NCBI GenBank assembly: GCA_934276485.1
Contig: CAKQTE010000089.1
Span: 1-32,559 of the forward strand
DNA: 32,559 bases
Direction: 5' to 3'
From: an uncultured Spirochaetales bacterium
GTDB taxonomy: Bacteria; Spirochaetota; Spirochaetia; Sphaerochaetales; Sphaerochaetaceae
Of this stretch, positions 1-8,508 are shown in pieces; position 1 is the first letter of the stretch, and each line of letters starts with the position of its first letter. The notes under the pieces are model-generated. The model was given only the letters and a program-made list of their open reading frames with translations. It did no database searches and was not told the DNA's origin. The translations under genes and the position numbers were made by a program.

Positions 1-1246
1 TACTCCTTTCTGTTAAGATATGTTTGCTATTTTCAAGCAATTTTATATTTTTATAGTTAGCGGATGCATTTATATGGGTGCCATCCAGTTTACGAATATC
101 CATTCGACCAGTAGAACGTCTTCCAAAAATAAAACATTCAATATTTTGGAATAATACTTTATCAAACAGCTTAAAGCCATGAACCTCATAATCAGCTTGG
201 TTTCGTTTACGATAATGCCCTTTCATAAACTTTAATTTATGAATTTGACGATTATGACAACGAACTTTTTTCTGTAAGAAATAATAACCTAAAGGCTTCG
301 CATTAGGATGCCCACTAATACAGCGAGCATCTACATAATGTGTTTTAGGCAGATTATTCTTGATCCTTGTATTTTTTGTAATATATCCATAAGTCAAAAA
401 GACTGGAATTCCATTTGGTTCATAAATCTCTTTTACTTTATTGTAGAAGGCCCAACGCATGATACCCATAAAAGCAACATCTCTAAAAGGAAGCCCACGT
501 TTAATAGTTTTAGGTAATTGAATGGTTCCATTGTGGTAAGCGTTGTGACAAGTTTCACACAAAGTGATCAAATTGTTAGGTGCATTACCACCAGTTTTAC
601 GACTTTCAATATGATGAACATTCAGGATTTTATCCTTGGATTTACCTTTGCAACATTGGCAAGTATGTTTGTCTCTGAATAAAACATATTCTCTAACATT
701 CCAAAACTCTAATTGTTCACCTTGTTGATATTCAATACCAGCAATATCAGGGTTCTTAATTTTCTGAATATCAAAAGAAGCAGCTTCTACATGAATCTCA
801 GAAACAGGCAAAATCTTTGTAATTTTATCAACTGTGGTTAAATGAGTATCGATTTTATTACAAATAGAAGGTGCAAGCCATCCGTTTTGCTTATTTGCCT
901 TTCGATTATCAAACCGGTTTTGACGATAGCGAGTTTTTCGATTACGGCGACTTCTACGCCATTCACGCCTTGAAGATAAATTGGTTACAACATCAGTTCT
1001 TAATTTAACTTCAGCTGCATAAAGTTCGTTTGTTTCAGTTGTTGCAGAAATACCAATTGTCTTGGATCCAGTATCAACACCTAAACTAACCGCCTGTACA
1101 AAATTTGGGCCCTCATATAACAGTTGAATGGTAAAAGGACACCGCTTAATAACTTTTGCTTGTTTTGCGTTTAACATTCTGCGAACCTTACCATATCTGG
1201 TAGTAGGCATAAGCGGTTGTCCATGGATATTTAATACATACACCAT
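1..1246 (-). CDS. iscB: IscB RNA-guided HNH/RuvC endonuclease (3' end cut by the window)
   Basis: IscB proteins use an omega-RNA guide to cleave DNA and are the family from which Cas9 arose. I translated the minus strand from the ATG at 1246 (GAAAGGAG 7-8 nt upstream); 415 residues are open to the edge without a stop. Domain order is canonical: PLMP domain at residues 1-45 (QPLMP at 10-14), RuvC-I GVDTGSKTIG with D58, arginine-rich bridge helix 93-115, RuvC-II with E154, HNH domain about 185-245 with the HH pair at 211-212 and Cys pairs 197/200 and 230/233, and RuvC-III THYVDA with H303 and D306. All catalytic residues are present, so the nuclease looks active. IscB proteins are usually about 400-500 residues, so only a short C-terminal tail is missing. 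It is not a homing HNH endonuclease, because the PLMP and split RuvC regions flank the HNH. Confidence 0.93.
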   Translation of the reverse strand, partial: MVYVLNIHGQPLMPTTRYGKVRRMLNAKQAKVIKRCPFTIQLLYEGPNFVQAVSLGVDTGSKTIGISATTETNELYAAEVKLRTDVVTNLSSRREWRRSRRNRKTRYRQNRFDNRKANKQNGWLAPSICNKIDTHLTTVDKITKILPVSEIHVEAASFDIQKIKNPDIAGIEYQQGEQLEFWNVREYVLFRDKHTCQCCKGKSKDKILNVHHIESRKTGGNAPNNLITLCETCHNAYHNGTIQLPKTIKRGLPFRDVAFMGIMRWAFYNKVKEIYEPNGIPVFLTYGYITKNTRIKNNLPKTHYVDARCISGHPNAKPLGYYFLQKKVRCHNRQIHKLKFMKGHYRKRNQADYEVHGFKLFDKVLFQNIECFIFGRRSTGRMDIRKLDGTHINASANYKNIKLLENSKHILTERS

Positions 1247-1544
1247 TATATAGCTCCTTTCACAAAATGTTGTATGTTTTATGCTGTAAGCCAGTACATA
1301 CAAACTGTCGAATACCTTCGCCAAAGTTAATGAGAGGTTTTGAAGGTGCTCACTGTTCCTATACCTCAGAACTGTTTAGAACACCGCTTAGAGCAGCAGA
1401 CTAGGTATGACATCCGCTGGTAACTATGTATTCTCCCTTAACGTAGTTCTTATTATGCAAAATCCGTAGACTTACATAATATCACTTAGGCTACTCACCA
1501 AGGGTTGTAGCAACCCCACGGGCTTGCCCGTGGGTATTAGTGAG
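1..1544 (-). mobile_element. IscB-bearing IS200/IS605-type element, left end and body (right end outside window)
   Basis: The element consists of the omega-RNA scaffold beginning at about 1544 followed by iscB, reading leftwards out of the window. The left end is taken as the outer stem of the RNA (1537-1544 pairing with 1494-1501), because IscB-associated RNA scaffolds begin at the element boundary with the guide supplied by flanking DNA. No TnpA transposase is visible, so the element is either non-autonomous or tnpA lies beyond the edge. Arginine codons in iscB are mainly CGN, whereas the chromosomal genes nearby favour AGA/AGG, which fits horizontal acquisition. The exact boundary is inferred. 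Confidence 0.7.
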
Positions 1545-1560
1545 ACTTCCTCTTCAAACC
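1247..1560 (-). ncRNA. Omega-RNA (HEARO RNA) of IscB, with candidate guide at 1545-1560
   Basis: Lies immediately 5' of iscB, the known location of omega-RNA. Visible structure: an outer stem 1494-1501/1537-1544 (8 bp, one G-U) enclosing a 9-bp hairpin 1515-1523/1526-1534 and an alternative hairpin 1502-1507/1511-1516; a stem of about 10 bp built from TATTATGTAA and TTGCATAATA; an ATACCT/AGGTAT pairing; and a final stem 1270-1277/1296-1303 just before the iscB Shine-Dalgarno. The strings AGCGGATG and GGAACAGTGAGCACC resemble conserved strings that I recall from published IscB omega-RNAs. The 16 nt 5' of the outer stem, GGTTTGAAGAGGAAGT, is the candidate guide and would be host flanking DNA. 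The 5' end and the guide length are inferred. Confidence 0.8.
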
Positions 1561-1843
1561 CTTATGAACACTTTTATATTTCAAATTACAAGATAAAAAT
1601 AACTATAAAATGCTCAAACATTCCTGCTTGAAAAACAAAACAGGAATGTAAATATTACCACTCATTATTGCGCTAAAGTCAACTGTAATCTGTATATCCA
1701 ATACGCTGCAATGTAAGCAAATAGTTTTAATTTTTGCTCAAATAGTCTTAACCAAACGATAACAAAAACAAAGCAAAATGATTAGTTAAGATAACTTACA
1801 ATAATAGTAATTTGTTGTATTCTAAATAAATACAGAAACAATA
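1561..1843. other. AT-rich non-coding gap between the IscB element and pheT
   Basis: No reading frame of note. The only clear structure is a perfect 9-bp inverted repeat, ACATTCCTG at 1618-1626 and CAGGAATGT at 1641-1649, with a 14-nt loop. It has no long T-run on either side, so it is a weak terminator candidate at best. The promoter for the omega-RNA should lie here reading leftwards, but I see no convincing -35/-10 pair. Confidence 0.5.
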
Positions 1844-1884
1844 ATAGGGTACTAGGTCTACTGTATTTCGACTTTGTACCCTAT
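1844..1884 (-). terminator. Hairpin terminator after pheT
   Basis: Perfect 9-bp inverted repeat (1844-1852 with 1876-1884), extended inside the loop by a 5-bp stem (1854-1858 with 1870-1874). It begins a few bases after the pheT stop. On the minus strand it is followed by a moderately T-rich stretch (TATTGTTTCTG), so termination is likely but not textbook. Confidence 0.6.
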
Positions 1885-1889
1885 GTTAA

Positions 1890-4145
1890 TTAACCTACGT
1901 TGCCGTTAATGTACTTCTCAACGCGTAAGAACTTTCCGTCCTTTCCAATCTTCTTTCCATTGATTTCAACAATACCGTTTCTTGTATGCATTGGCATCTC
2001 GAAGAAATGGTTTGGCTTTAGATATGTAGTAACTTTCTCAACCTCTGGCTGACCTTCGTACTCCATGACATCGCCTACATTGAAATCATCTGCGAAAATA
2101 AGCTCACATGTATTGTGCTCTTCATCATCCTTATCTGAAGCAGCAAGAAGCATACCATAGCTCTTTACGCCCCTGAAATTAGCTGGCTTTAGGTTAGATA
2201 CGATAACGATGTTTCTTCCCTGAAGCTCCTCTTCCTTGTAGTAAGGAACGATTGAAGATACGATTACTCTCTCGTTCTCCTCTCCTGTATCTAGATGTAG
2301 GATATAGAGCTTATCGCCTTCTGGATGGCGCTCAACACTATTTACTCTTGAAACCTTCAAGATTACTTTCTCTGCCCAACACTGCAATAGCTCTGGGTCT
2401 TCAACTACAGTCTCTTCCACTTTCTTTTCCTCTTCTTTCTTTCCATCTGATAGAAGCACATCAAGATCAAGCTCTGCCATAACAGAAGGCATTGAGCATC
2501 CCCATGAAGTAAGAACCTGTGGATGTGTCTCTCCAAATATACCTGCTCTCTGGCCATTGAACATAATATATGCAGCTCTTCCCGGAATGAATCTTGGGTC
2601 CTGTTCTACAACTTCAAGCGTGTACTCCTTTCTCAGGAAATACATCAAAGTCTGGATATATGCTGCAACATCGTTATATGTTCTCTGAACATCTGACGAG
2701 AAGAATCCAAGTGAGTTCTTTGTTTTTGTTCCAGAGTTATCTGAAGCATCCTTTACTGTAATCTTTCCGATCTCGAAGATATTATGTGGATATACAGCAT
2801 GTCCTGATACGCTCTCGCTTTCCAAGAGACATGGAAGAACAGAAGGTCTGATAACTTCATAGTTCTCACTCATTGGATTTGCGATAAATACAGCATCCTC
2901 TCCAGACACATGCATATTATCGATATACTCTTTCTTGGAGCCAAGATAGTTATACATCATCTCCTGGAATCCAAGACCAACTAGGATATCCTTGATCTTT
3001 CTTGAGAACTCTTCGACTTCCGATAGTCTTCCAATTGTGAAATCTGATGGCATAATTGGCTCGAAGTTCATTAGTCCATGGCCAATCATTACATCTTCTG
3101 CAATATCAACTGCATGCAAGAAGTCATTTCTGTACTCAGGAACTTCAATGTAGATGTTCTCATCATCAGAGATTGCATAAACGCCCATTCTTGCAAGCGC
3201 CTTAATACACTCATCTGCTGTAAGCTTTTCGCCAAGCTTCTTCTGAATAAGAACAAGCTCAGCCTTCTGTGGCTTCTGGAAATAATATGGAACTGTTAGT
3301 TCTTTACCATATTCTGTCTCACGAGCAAACTTAACCTTAACAGGAAGGATCTCAAAACCAATGTCAGCTAGGTCACATGCCATGATGTTACAAGCAAGTA
3401 GAAGGTCATCCAAGATAGGACCTGATACTTCGATGAAGAACTCTGAGTCTCCTACTTCAACAGCTCCAATGCGTGCGCTGTTGATTACAGGAGGGAATGA
3501 TAGAGTGTCGCCATTATCATCATATAGATATGGGAACTTGTCGTAAGAAGATACGATGTATCCATATTCCTTGCCCTTTGGATGCTTCTCGCAAATCTCT
3601 CTTAATGAAAGTGTTTCCTCAAGTCCAAGTGGCTGGAACTTAGTCTTATCTGGATCTACTGCTGCATAGTGAACAGGGAACTTGATCAAGTCTGAGCGAT
3701 AGATTCCCATCGCAATTGTCTTTCTCTTTCTTCCGAAGTTAACACATAGCTTTTCCTGTGACTGGATAAGATTCTTCAATAACTCATCGTCAACGACAAC
3801 GCCACGACATGCAAATCCGATTGAGAAGTCTCTGATTCCGATAGCGGACTCATCGTCGATGATCACTCTTCCTTCGCTATCTTTCTCTTCTTCTGCGCTG
3901 GAGAAGAAATCATAGTAAGGAATTTCACCTGTTTCATATGTTGTCAAAGCTCTTGCAACTCCAGCTGGAGACCACAAGTCTGGACGGTTAGTATCATTTA
4001 GTTCAATCTTGATCACATGATTCTCTTCATCATGTCCATCAAGTTCTGCTTTAGCTACAGGGAAGATATCAACTAACTCCTGATCTGACATCTTCTTTCC
4101 CAAAAGAGAATAGAAAAGATTCTCTGGTGCATCAATCTTTGGCAT
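1890..4145 (-). CDS. pheT: Phenylalanyl-tRNA synthetase beta subunit, archaeal type, with C-terminal tRNA-binding domain
   Basis: The beta subunit of the cytoplasmic alpha2-beta2 phenylalanine-tRNA ligase; it holds the editing domain and supports charging by PheS. Residues 1-568 resemble the short archaeal/eukaryotic-type beta subunit that spirochaetes carry. An acidic linker (about 569-586, KKEEEKKVEE) then leads to a 160-residue domain, about 590-751, with the signature of Trbp111/EMAPII-type OB-fold tRNA-binding proteins (ERHPEGDKLY near 605-614 and NLKPANFRGVKSYGML). At 751 residues it is well above the roughly 550-600 expected of the archaeal type. Its ATG shares one base with the pheS stop (TAATG), with GGAGGGG upstream, so the two are translationally coupled. 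Confidence 0.95.
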   Translation of the reverse strand: MPKIDAPENLFYSLLGKKMSDQELVDIFPVAKAELDGHDEENHVIKIELNDTNRPDLWSPAGVARALTTYETGEIPYYDFFSSAEEEKDSEGRVIIDDESAIGIRDFSIGFACRGVVVDDELLKNLIQSQEKLCVNFGRKRKTIAMGIYRSDLIKFPVHYAAVDPDKTKFQPLGLEETLSLREICEKHPKGKEYGYIVSSYDKFPYLYDDNGDTLSFPPVINSARIGAVEVGDSEFFIEVSGPILDDLLLACNIMACDLADIGFEILPVKVKFARETEYGKELTVPYYFQKPQKAELVLIQKKLGEKLTADECIKALARMGVYAISDDENIYIEVPEYRNDFLHAVDIAEDVMIGHGLMNFEPIMPSDFTIGRLSEVEEFSRKIKDILVGLGFQEMMYNYLGSKKEYIDNMHVSGEDAVFIANPMSENYEVIRPSVLPCLLESESVSGHAVYPHNIFEIGKITVKDASDNSGTKTKNSLGFFSSDVQRTYNDVAAYIQTLMYFLRKEYTLEVVEQDPRFIPGRAAYIMFNGQRAGIFGETHPQVLTSWGCSMPSVMAELDLDVLLSDGKKEEEKKVEETVVEDPELLQCWAEKVILKVSRVNSVERHPEGDKLYILHLDTGEENERVIVSSIVPYYKEEELQGRNIVIVSNLKPANFRGVKSYGMLLAASDKDDEEHNTCELIFADDFNVGDVMEYEGQPEVEKVTTYLKPNHFFEMPMHTRNGIVEINGKKIGKDGKFLRVEKYINGNVG

Positions 4146-5680
4146 TAGTTTCCCCTCCTTGTTCTGACGCTCTCAATGTTTGGAGTAAATAGCTCTCTGA
4201 GGTCATTTAGACCAAGGTGCATAAGAGCCATTCTATCGATTCCAAGTCCCCAAGCAAGAACAGGAACATCAACTCCTAGTGCCTTTGTTACCTCAGGTCG
4301 GAAGATACCAGCTCCACCGAGTTCGAACCATCCTAGCACTGGGTGCTTGATATGAACTTCGATACTTGGTTCTGTGAATGGGAAATATCCAGGAACATAC
4401 TTAACTTCATCTGCTCCTGCAATCTCTGTTGCAAACATCTTCAATAGTCCAAGAAGGTTCTTCAGGTTTACATCCTCTCCAAGAACAATACCCTCTGTCT
4501 GATAGAAGTCTGCTCCGTGAGTGGCATCGACTTGGTCATATCTGAAACAGCGTGCAACGCCAAAGTACTTTCCAGGAACCTTTGCCTTAGTTAGCTGGTG
4601 TGCTGAGAGTACTGTTCCCTGGCTTCTAAGAACCTGTCTGCGAGTAAACTCGTGGTCAAATGTATATCCCCAACCTCTAGAACCAGTTTTCCAACCATTT
4701 TCATGTGTAGCTGCAACCTGATCTAGCCATGGCTGTTCAATTTCCTTTGCATGAACTGGATCCTTGACGTAATAAACATCATGGATATCACGAGCTGAGT
4801 GGAATTGAGGCATAAACAGAGCATCTCCATTCCAGAACTCATTTTCAACTAGTGGTCCATCGAACTCTTCAAAACCAAGGCTTGTAAGCTTGTCTTTTAC
4901 CCACTGTAGGTAGTTGCCATATGCATTGTGTCTTCCAGGAATCAAACGAGATGTTGGTGCATTGATTCCATATGGACGGAATGAACCATTCTTCCATGAG
5001 CCTGAGCTGATCATCTCAGGAGTAAGAAGTCCAAACTCCTCACCTGTGATATTAGCCTCGATTACAGCTTTCTTAACCTCGAGTCCTAGCTCTGTAAGAG
5101 CATATGTAACTTCCTCTCTCTCGATAAGCTTGAATGTTGAATTTGCAGCACCTCTCTTCTTGCTGAGAGCTTGGATTGCCTTTCTCTCTTCGTCTGTAAG
5201 CTCATCATCAGATAGGAAATTATCTACTTTATCAAGAAGAGCTCTCTGAATCTGTACTTCTTTTGGAAGTTCATCTTTCTGAAGCTCTGCCTTTCTTTCT
5301 TCGTTTAGCTTTGTGATGCCCTCTTTTGACAAAAGACCGAATGCAGAACCTACATCGCTCTTTTCAAGATTGACTTTCTCTGCAATCTCAGGCATTGCAT
5401 GTGCGCCATTTTCCTTTAAAAATGTAAAGATGCGCTCAACTGGCAAGCCCTTAGCTTTTTGCTCTTTTCCAAGATCGGTCAACTCATAGAGGACCTTTTT
5501 CTCTCTGCCGCTCTCTACCAAGCAACCCTTAGCTTCCAACCAAGAGAATGCCTGATTGCACTGCCCTACCTTATAGCCGAGCTCTGAGACGATTCTATCA
5601 GCTGTGATAGCTTGATTGATATCAACATGTCTCAGGAGCTTTACCTCCAAAGGATGCAGATTCTTTACATCGATATCCAT
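4145..5680 (-). CDS. pheS: Phenylalanyl-tRNA synthetase alpha subunit, archaeal type
   Basis: Catalytic subunit of phenylalanine-tRNA ligase, class II. It has 511 residues, with about 200 N-terminal residues forming winged-helix DNA/tRNA-binding-like modules (typical of archaeal and eukaryotic PheRS alpha; the standard bacterial subunit is about 340 residues with a coiled coil). Motif 2 is at 378-397 (CFRYDQVDATH and FYQTEG) and motif 3 at about 478-486 (GLGIDRMAL). The start at 5680 has AGGAGCC upstream. It is the first gene of a two-gene operon with pheT. Archaeal-type PheRS in a bacterium is a well-known spirochaete trait and is a main reason for the taxonomic guess. Confidence 0.96.
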   Translation of the reverse strand: MDIDVKNLHPLEVKLLRHVDINQAITADRIVSELGYKVGQCNQAFSWLEAKGCLVESGREKKVLYELTDLGKEQKAKGLPVERIFTFLKENGAHAMPEIAEKVNLEKSDVGSAFGLLSKEGITKLNEERKAELQKDELPKEVQIQRALLDKVDNFLSDDELTDEERKAIQALSKKRGAANSTFKLIEREEVTYALTELGLEVKKAVIEANITGEEFGLLTPEMISSGSWKNGSFRPYGINAPTSRLIPGRHNAYGNYLQWVKDKLTSLGFEEFDGPLVENEFWNGDALFMPQFHSARDIHDVYYVKDPVHAKEIEQPWLDQVAATHENGWKTGSRGWGYTFDHEFTRRQVLRSQGTVLSAHQLTKAKVPGKYFGVARCFRYDQVDATHGADFYQTEGIVLGEDVNLKNLLGLLKMFATEIAGADEVKYVPGYFPFTEPSIEVHIKHPVLGWFELGGAGIFRPEVTKALGVDVPVLAWGLGIDRMALMHLGLNDLRELFTPNIESVRTRRGN

Positions 5681-5717
5681 AAATGGCTCCTAATAACTAA
5701 AATAAAAAGTAATAGTG

Positions 5718-5746
5718 ATTGTAATTACTTACGTAAAAAGTTTAAA
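5718..5746 (-). promoter_or_regulatory. Candidate pheST promoter
   Basis: On the minus strand TTTAAA (5741-5746), a 17-bp spacer and TACAAT (5718-5723) precede pheS by about 40 nt. A 7-bp inverted repeat (AAGTAAT 5707-5713, ATTACTT 5724-5730) overlaps the -10 and would be partly in the 5' leader. No T-box or leader peptide was seen. The rest of the gap to 5898 shows nothing else. Confidence 0.4.
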
Positions 5747-5898
5747 GAGGAGAACAAAAGCTTACGCTTCTCTGGCATTGAAAAATGGTTTTCTTAAGAC
5801 GAATGCGATATGCATTTGCTATTGCCTTTTGTATAAGCAAAACTTTCTTCACTCATTTGATTCCAGAGTTTAGGACTTGAGAAGTTGAAAAAGTGCGC

Positions 5899-5934
5899 AA
5901 AATCCCTGTTGCAATGGTCTAGAACAAGGATTTT
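5899..5934 (-). terminator. Terminator after the fused E1 gene
   Basis: A 12-bp stem with one mismatch (5899-5910 with 5923-5934) around a 12-nt loop, lying about 40 nt past the stop of the E1 gene. On the minus strand the stem ends in TTTT. Confidence 0.65.
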
Positions 5935-5974
5935 TGAGGAAGACACTTCAGCTAGAACCGCACTATTAAACAAG

Positions 5975-7903
5975 TTATGAAATTATCTCGTTAAAGGATG
6001 CGATGATCTTCTCTTTGTTCAACAATACACCGCCCTCAAGGGAGCGAGAGAATGGTAGAGGCATATCCAATGATGAAAGAAGCTTGATCTTTGGTCTATT
6101 TTCAAGATTCATCAAAACATCGATTACGCACTCACCAACAGAGCCCTGTCTAGGAGTATCCTGAACGATCAAAATGCGATCAAAACGCTTTCCATATTCA
6201 AGGATTGTCTCTTCATCAAGAGGCTTGATCGTAGCATGATCAATGAAAGTAACATCGTCTTCGCTTAGAGCTTTCCTTGCTTCTGCTAAAGCTCTCGAGT
6301 AGCCTATAACAAGTGCTTTATCGCCATGACCGGACACAATTGCCTTTCCTATTGGAAGGTATGTATTCTCATCTCCGATCTCTCCTTCTTCTGAATACAA
6401 AGCCTTGTGCTCAAAGAATAGAACAGGGTTGTTCTCTCTATTTGCACTCTTTAGAAGAGCCTTTGCTGAATATGCATCAGATGGAGCAACGATTTTCAAT
6501 CCAGGAACGTTTAGGAACATCGTTTCCAAGCACTGTGTGTGTTGCGATCCATGACCTGTGCCTCCACCGGAAGGTGTCCTATAGATCATTGGGCAACAAA
6601 GTTGGCCTGCAGACATGAAATATGCCTTCGCAGCATGATTTATGATCGCATCAGACGCAAGTGTGGAAAAGTCGCCATACATGATCTCGACAACTGGATG
6701 CTCGCCAAGCATTGCAGCTCCTGCGGCGAGTCCTGAGAAAGCTTCTTCACTTACTGGAGTTTCCAATATCTTATTTGGGAACTTTGAATACAAATCTCCT
6801 GTAACACCAAAGCATCCCCCATATAGACCAATATCTTCACCGATAAGGGTTGCTCTACTATCTTCAGAAAGAATCTCAGAAAGAGCTTCCCTTACAGCTT
6901 CCCTATATGTACCTCTATGAGTGTTTCCTCTTTGGGTAAATGGAGATGGACTTGGAGCATATACATAGCTTTCAAGCTCTGCAATTGACAGAATGTCATC
7001 CTTTTTGTCCCTAGCGATGCACCATGAAGCATCAACTTCCAGATTTACCTTTGTTGCACACTCCAGGAGCTTGTCAGAAGAGATCATATTGTTATCTATG
7101 AGATAGTTTGCATATTGAACAATAGGATCTTTCTTTTGCCACTCGCTCTCTTCTTCTCCAGATCTATAAAGGCGTTTATCAGACTTTGAGTGTCCACATT
7201 GACGATATGTGTCGCACTCAATGAAGAAAGGTCTGTGCTCAGATAGCATATAGCGCCTTATGTCGCTAACAGCTGTCAAAACAGCCAAAACATCGTTTCC
7301 GTCGACATGCATCGATTCGATGCCATAGCCCTCAGCTCGCTTATATAGCTCACGAGTTGAGATCATTCTCTCTTCTGGAGCACTCATTCCATAGTGGTTG
7401 TTTTCCAGGAAAAAGAGCAAAGGAAGATTCCAGACAGACGCAAGATTCATCATCTCATGTACGCATCCTCTGCTAGTTGCGCCATCGCCAAGGATTGCAA
7501 CTGCAATACTATCCTTCTTCTGTCTTTGAAGCGCGAAAGCAAGTCCTCCTGCAAGAGACACTCCAGAACCAACTACAGCAGAAGATCCTAGATTATAGCT
7601 AGACACATCTGTCATATGCATAGAACCACCAATGCCCTTGCATATTCCATGCTTGGAACCAAGCATCTCTGAAAACATAGCTTCCAGCTTTGTGCCCCTT
7701 GCTACGTTATAACCATGACAACGATGAGTTGGAACAATCCAATCCTTTCTATCTAAACCAGCAACAAGGCCAACATGGCAAGCTTCCTGCCCAATAGCAA
7801 GGTGTGTTGTTCCATATAGTTGGCCTTTATTGAATAAAAACTCTATTTTTCGCTCAAACAATCTTGATCTCAGCATATCTGAGAAGATTGACAGGTATTC
7901 CAT
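5975..7903 (-). CDS. Fused alpha-beta E1 component of a 2-oxoacid (pyruvate/acetoin-type) dehydrogenase
   Basis: Thiamine-diphosphate enzyme that decarboxylates a 2-oxo acid, or cleaves acetoin, and normally passes the product to a lipoyl E2. Residues about 1-315 are the alpha subunit with the TPP motif GDG (139-141) through NN (168-169). Residues about 329-642 are the beta subunit (LIGEDIG near 353, ETPVSEEAF from 381, C-terminal transketolase-like domain). Joined alpha and beta chains occur in some bacteria, but most have two genes. The start at 7903 has AGGAGG nearby. It lies 45 bp after the flavin-reductase gene, probably in the same transcript as the GntR regulator. No E2 or E3 gene is visible here. 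The substrate cannot be read from the sequence; the neighbouring aldolase, which should yield pyruvate, makes pyruvate a reasonable guess. Confidence 0.88.
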   Translation of the reverse strand: MEYLSIFSDMLRSRLFERKIEFLFNKGQLYGTTHLAIGQEACHVGLVAGLDRKDWIVPTHRCHGYNVARGTKLEAMFSEMLGSKHGICKGIGGSMHMTDVSSYNLGSSAVVGSGVSLAGGLAFALQRQKKDSIAVAILGDGATSRGCVHEMMNLASVWNLPLLFFLENNHYGMSAPEERMISTRELYKRAEGYGIESMHVDGNDVLAVLTAVSDIRRYMLSEHRPFFIECDTYRQCGHSKSDKRLYRSGEEESEWQKKDPIVQYANYLIDNNMISSDKLLECATKVNLEVDASWCIARDKKDDILSIAELESYVYAPSPSPFTQRGNTHRGTYREAVREALSEILSEDSRATLIGEDIGLYGGCFGVTGDLYSKFPNKILETPVSEEAFSGLAAGAAMLGEHPVVEIMYGDFSTLASDAIINHAAKAYFMSAGQLCCPMIYRTPSGGGTGHGSQHTQCLETMFLNVPGLKIVAPSDAYSAKALLKSANRENNPVLFFEHKALYSEEGEIGDENTYLPIGKAIVSGHGDKALVIGYSRALAEARKALSEDDVTFIDHATIKPLDEETILEYGKRFDRILIVQDTPRQGSVGECVIDVLMNLENRPKIKLLSSLDMPLPFSRSLEGGVLLNKEKIIASFNEIIS

Positions 7904-7948
7904 AACTCCTCCTAGGATATCCAGTCCCGGATTATGTTTTTAGGCGTT

Positions 7949-8443
7949 CTAATTAATATATACGCCTTTGACCTCACCTATATACATACAGTGATAATCA
8001 TCATGAGGATAATGGGATAAGCAAGATGGGTCAAGAATTGTATTCTTGTCAAGAAAGGTCTTTCCTATCTTATTGCATGTCAAGATTAGGTTAGCTTCAT
8101 CAAATGATACAGTATCATCAACCTCAACAGGTGTCAGATACGCATTCTTGACTTTATCCTCATAACGGCCGGAGTGAGAGCCACAATACTCAAGAGCCTT
8201 GCTGTATTCTGGAGGAAAGAAAGATAGAGAGAAACTATTGGATTTATCAAGAAACTCCAATGTGTATCTAGATTCTCTGACAAAGATGAAAACAACAGGC
8301 TTTCCCCAAAGGACGCCAAATCCGCCCCAGCCTGCAGTCATTGTATTGAATCTTGATCCATCCCCTGCTGTGATCAGGAAATGATCATTTTTAATCACCT
8401 CAAAAGGATTTAGTTCAAGACCTTCAAGTTTTATCTTTTCCAT
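7949..8443 (-). CDS. Flavin-reductase-like FMN-binding split-barrel protein
   Basis: Small protein of the flavin reductase-like family (NADH:FMN oxidoreductases and FMN-binding redox proteins). Supporting segments are an N-terminal LNPFEVI, the central NTMTAGWGGFGVLWGKP (typical of the family's FMN-binding strand-loop), the FVRESRYT segment and SLSFFP. I chose the ATG at 8443 (164 residues) over the upstream one at 8473 because GGAGGGG lies just before 8443 and the extra ten residues are unlike the family. It sits between the GntR regulator (65 bp) and the fused E1 gene (45 bp). No partner oxygenase is visible; in an anaerobe it may reduce FMN or shuttle electrons. The role in the pathway is not evident. 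Confidence 0.8.
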   Translation of the reverse strand: MEKIKLEGLELNPFEVIKNDHFLITAGDGSRFNTMTAGWGGFGVLWGKPVVFIFVRESRYTLEFLDKSNSFSLSFFPPEYSKALEYCGSHSGRYEDKVKNAYLTPVEVDDTVSFDEANLILTCNKIGKTFLDKNTILDPSCLSHYPHDDYHCMYIGEVKGVYIN

Positions 8444-8508
8444 AATGCCCCTCCTTGTCCTATATGATATCACTATTGAAGGGGATTCTTTAGAAAAAAA
8501 GATGAAAA

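Noticed and set aside
308..517. Short plus-strand open frame
   Set aside because: Lies antisense within iscB, whose motifs are unmistakable on the minus strand.
540..660. HNH motif as a homing endonuclease or group I/II intron
   Set aside because: The HNH is inserted between RuvC-II and RuvC-III of an IscB with a PLMP domain, and no intron splice structure is seen.
1494..1544. Hairpins read as a transcription terminator or CRISPR repeat
   Set aside because: There is no T-run and no periodic repeat; the nested stems fit the omega-RNA scaffold.
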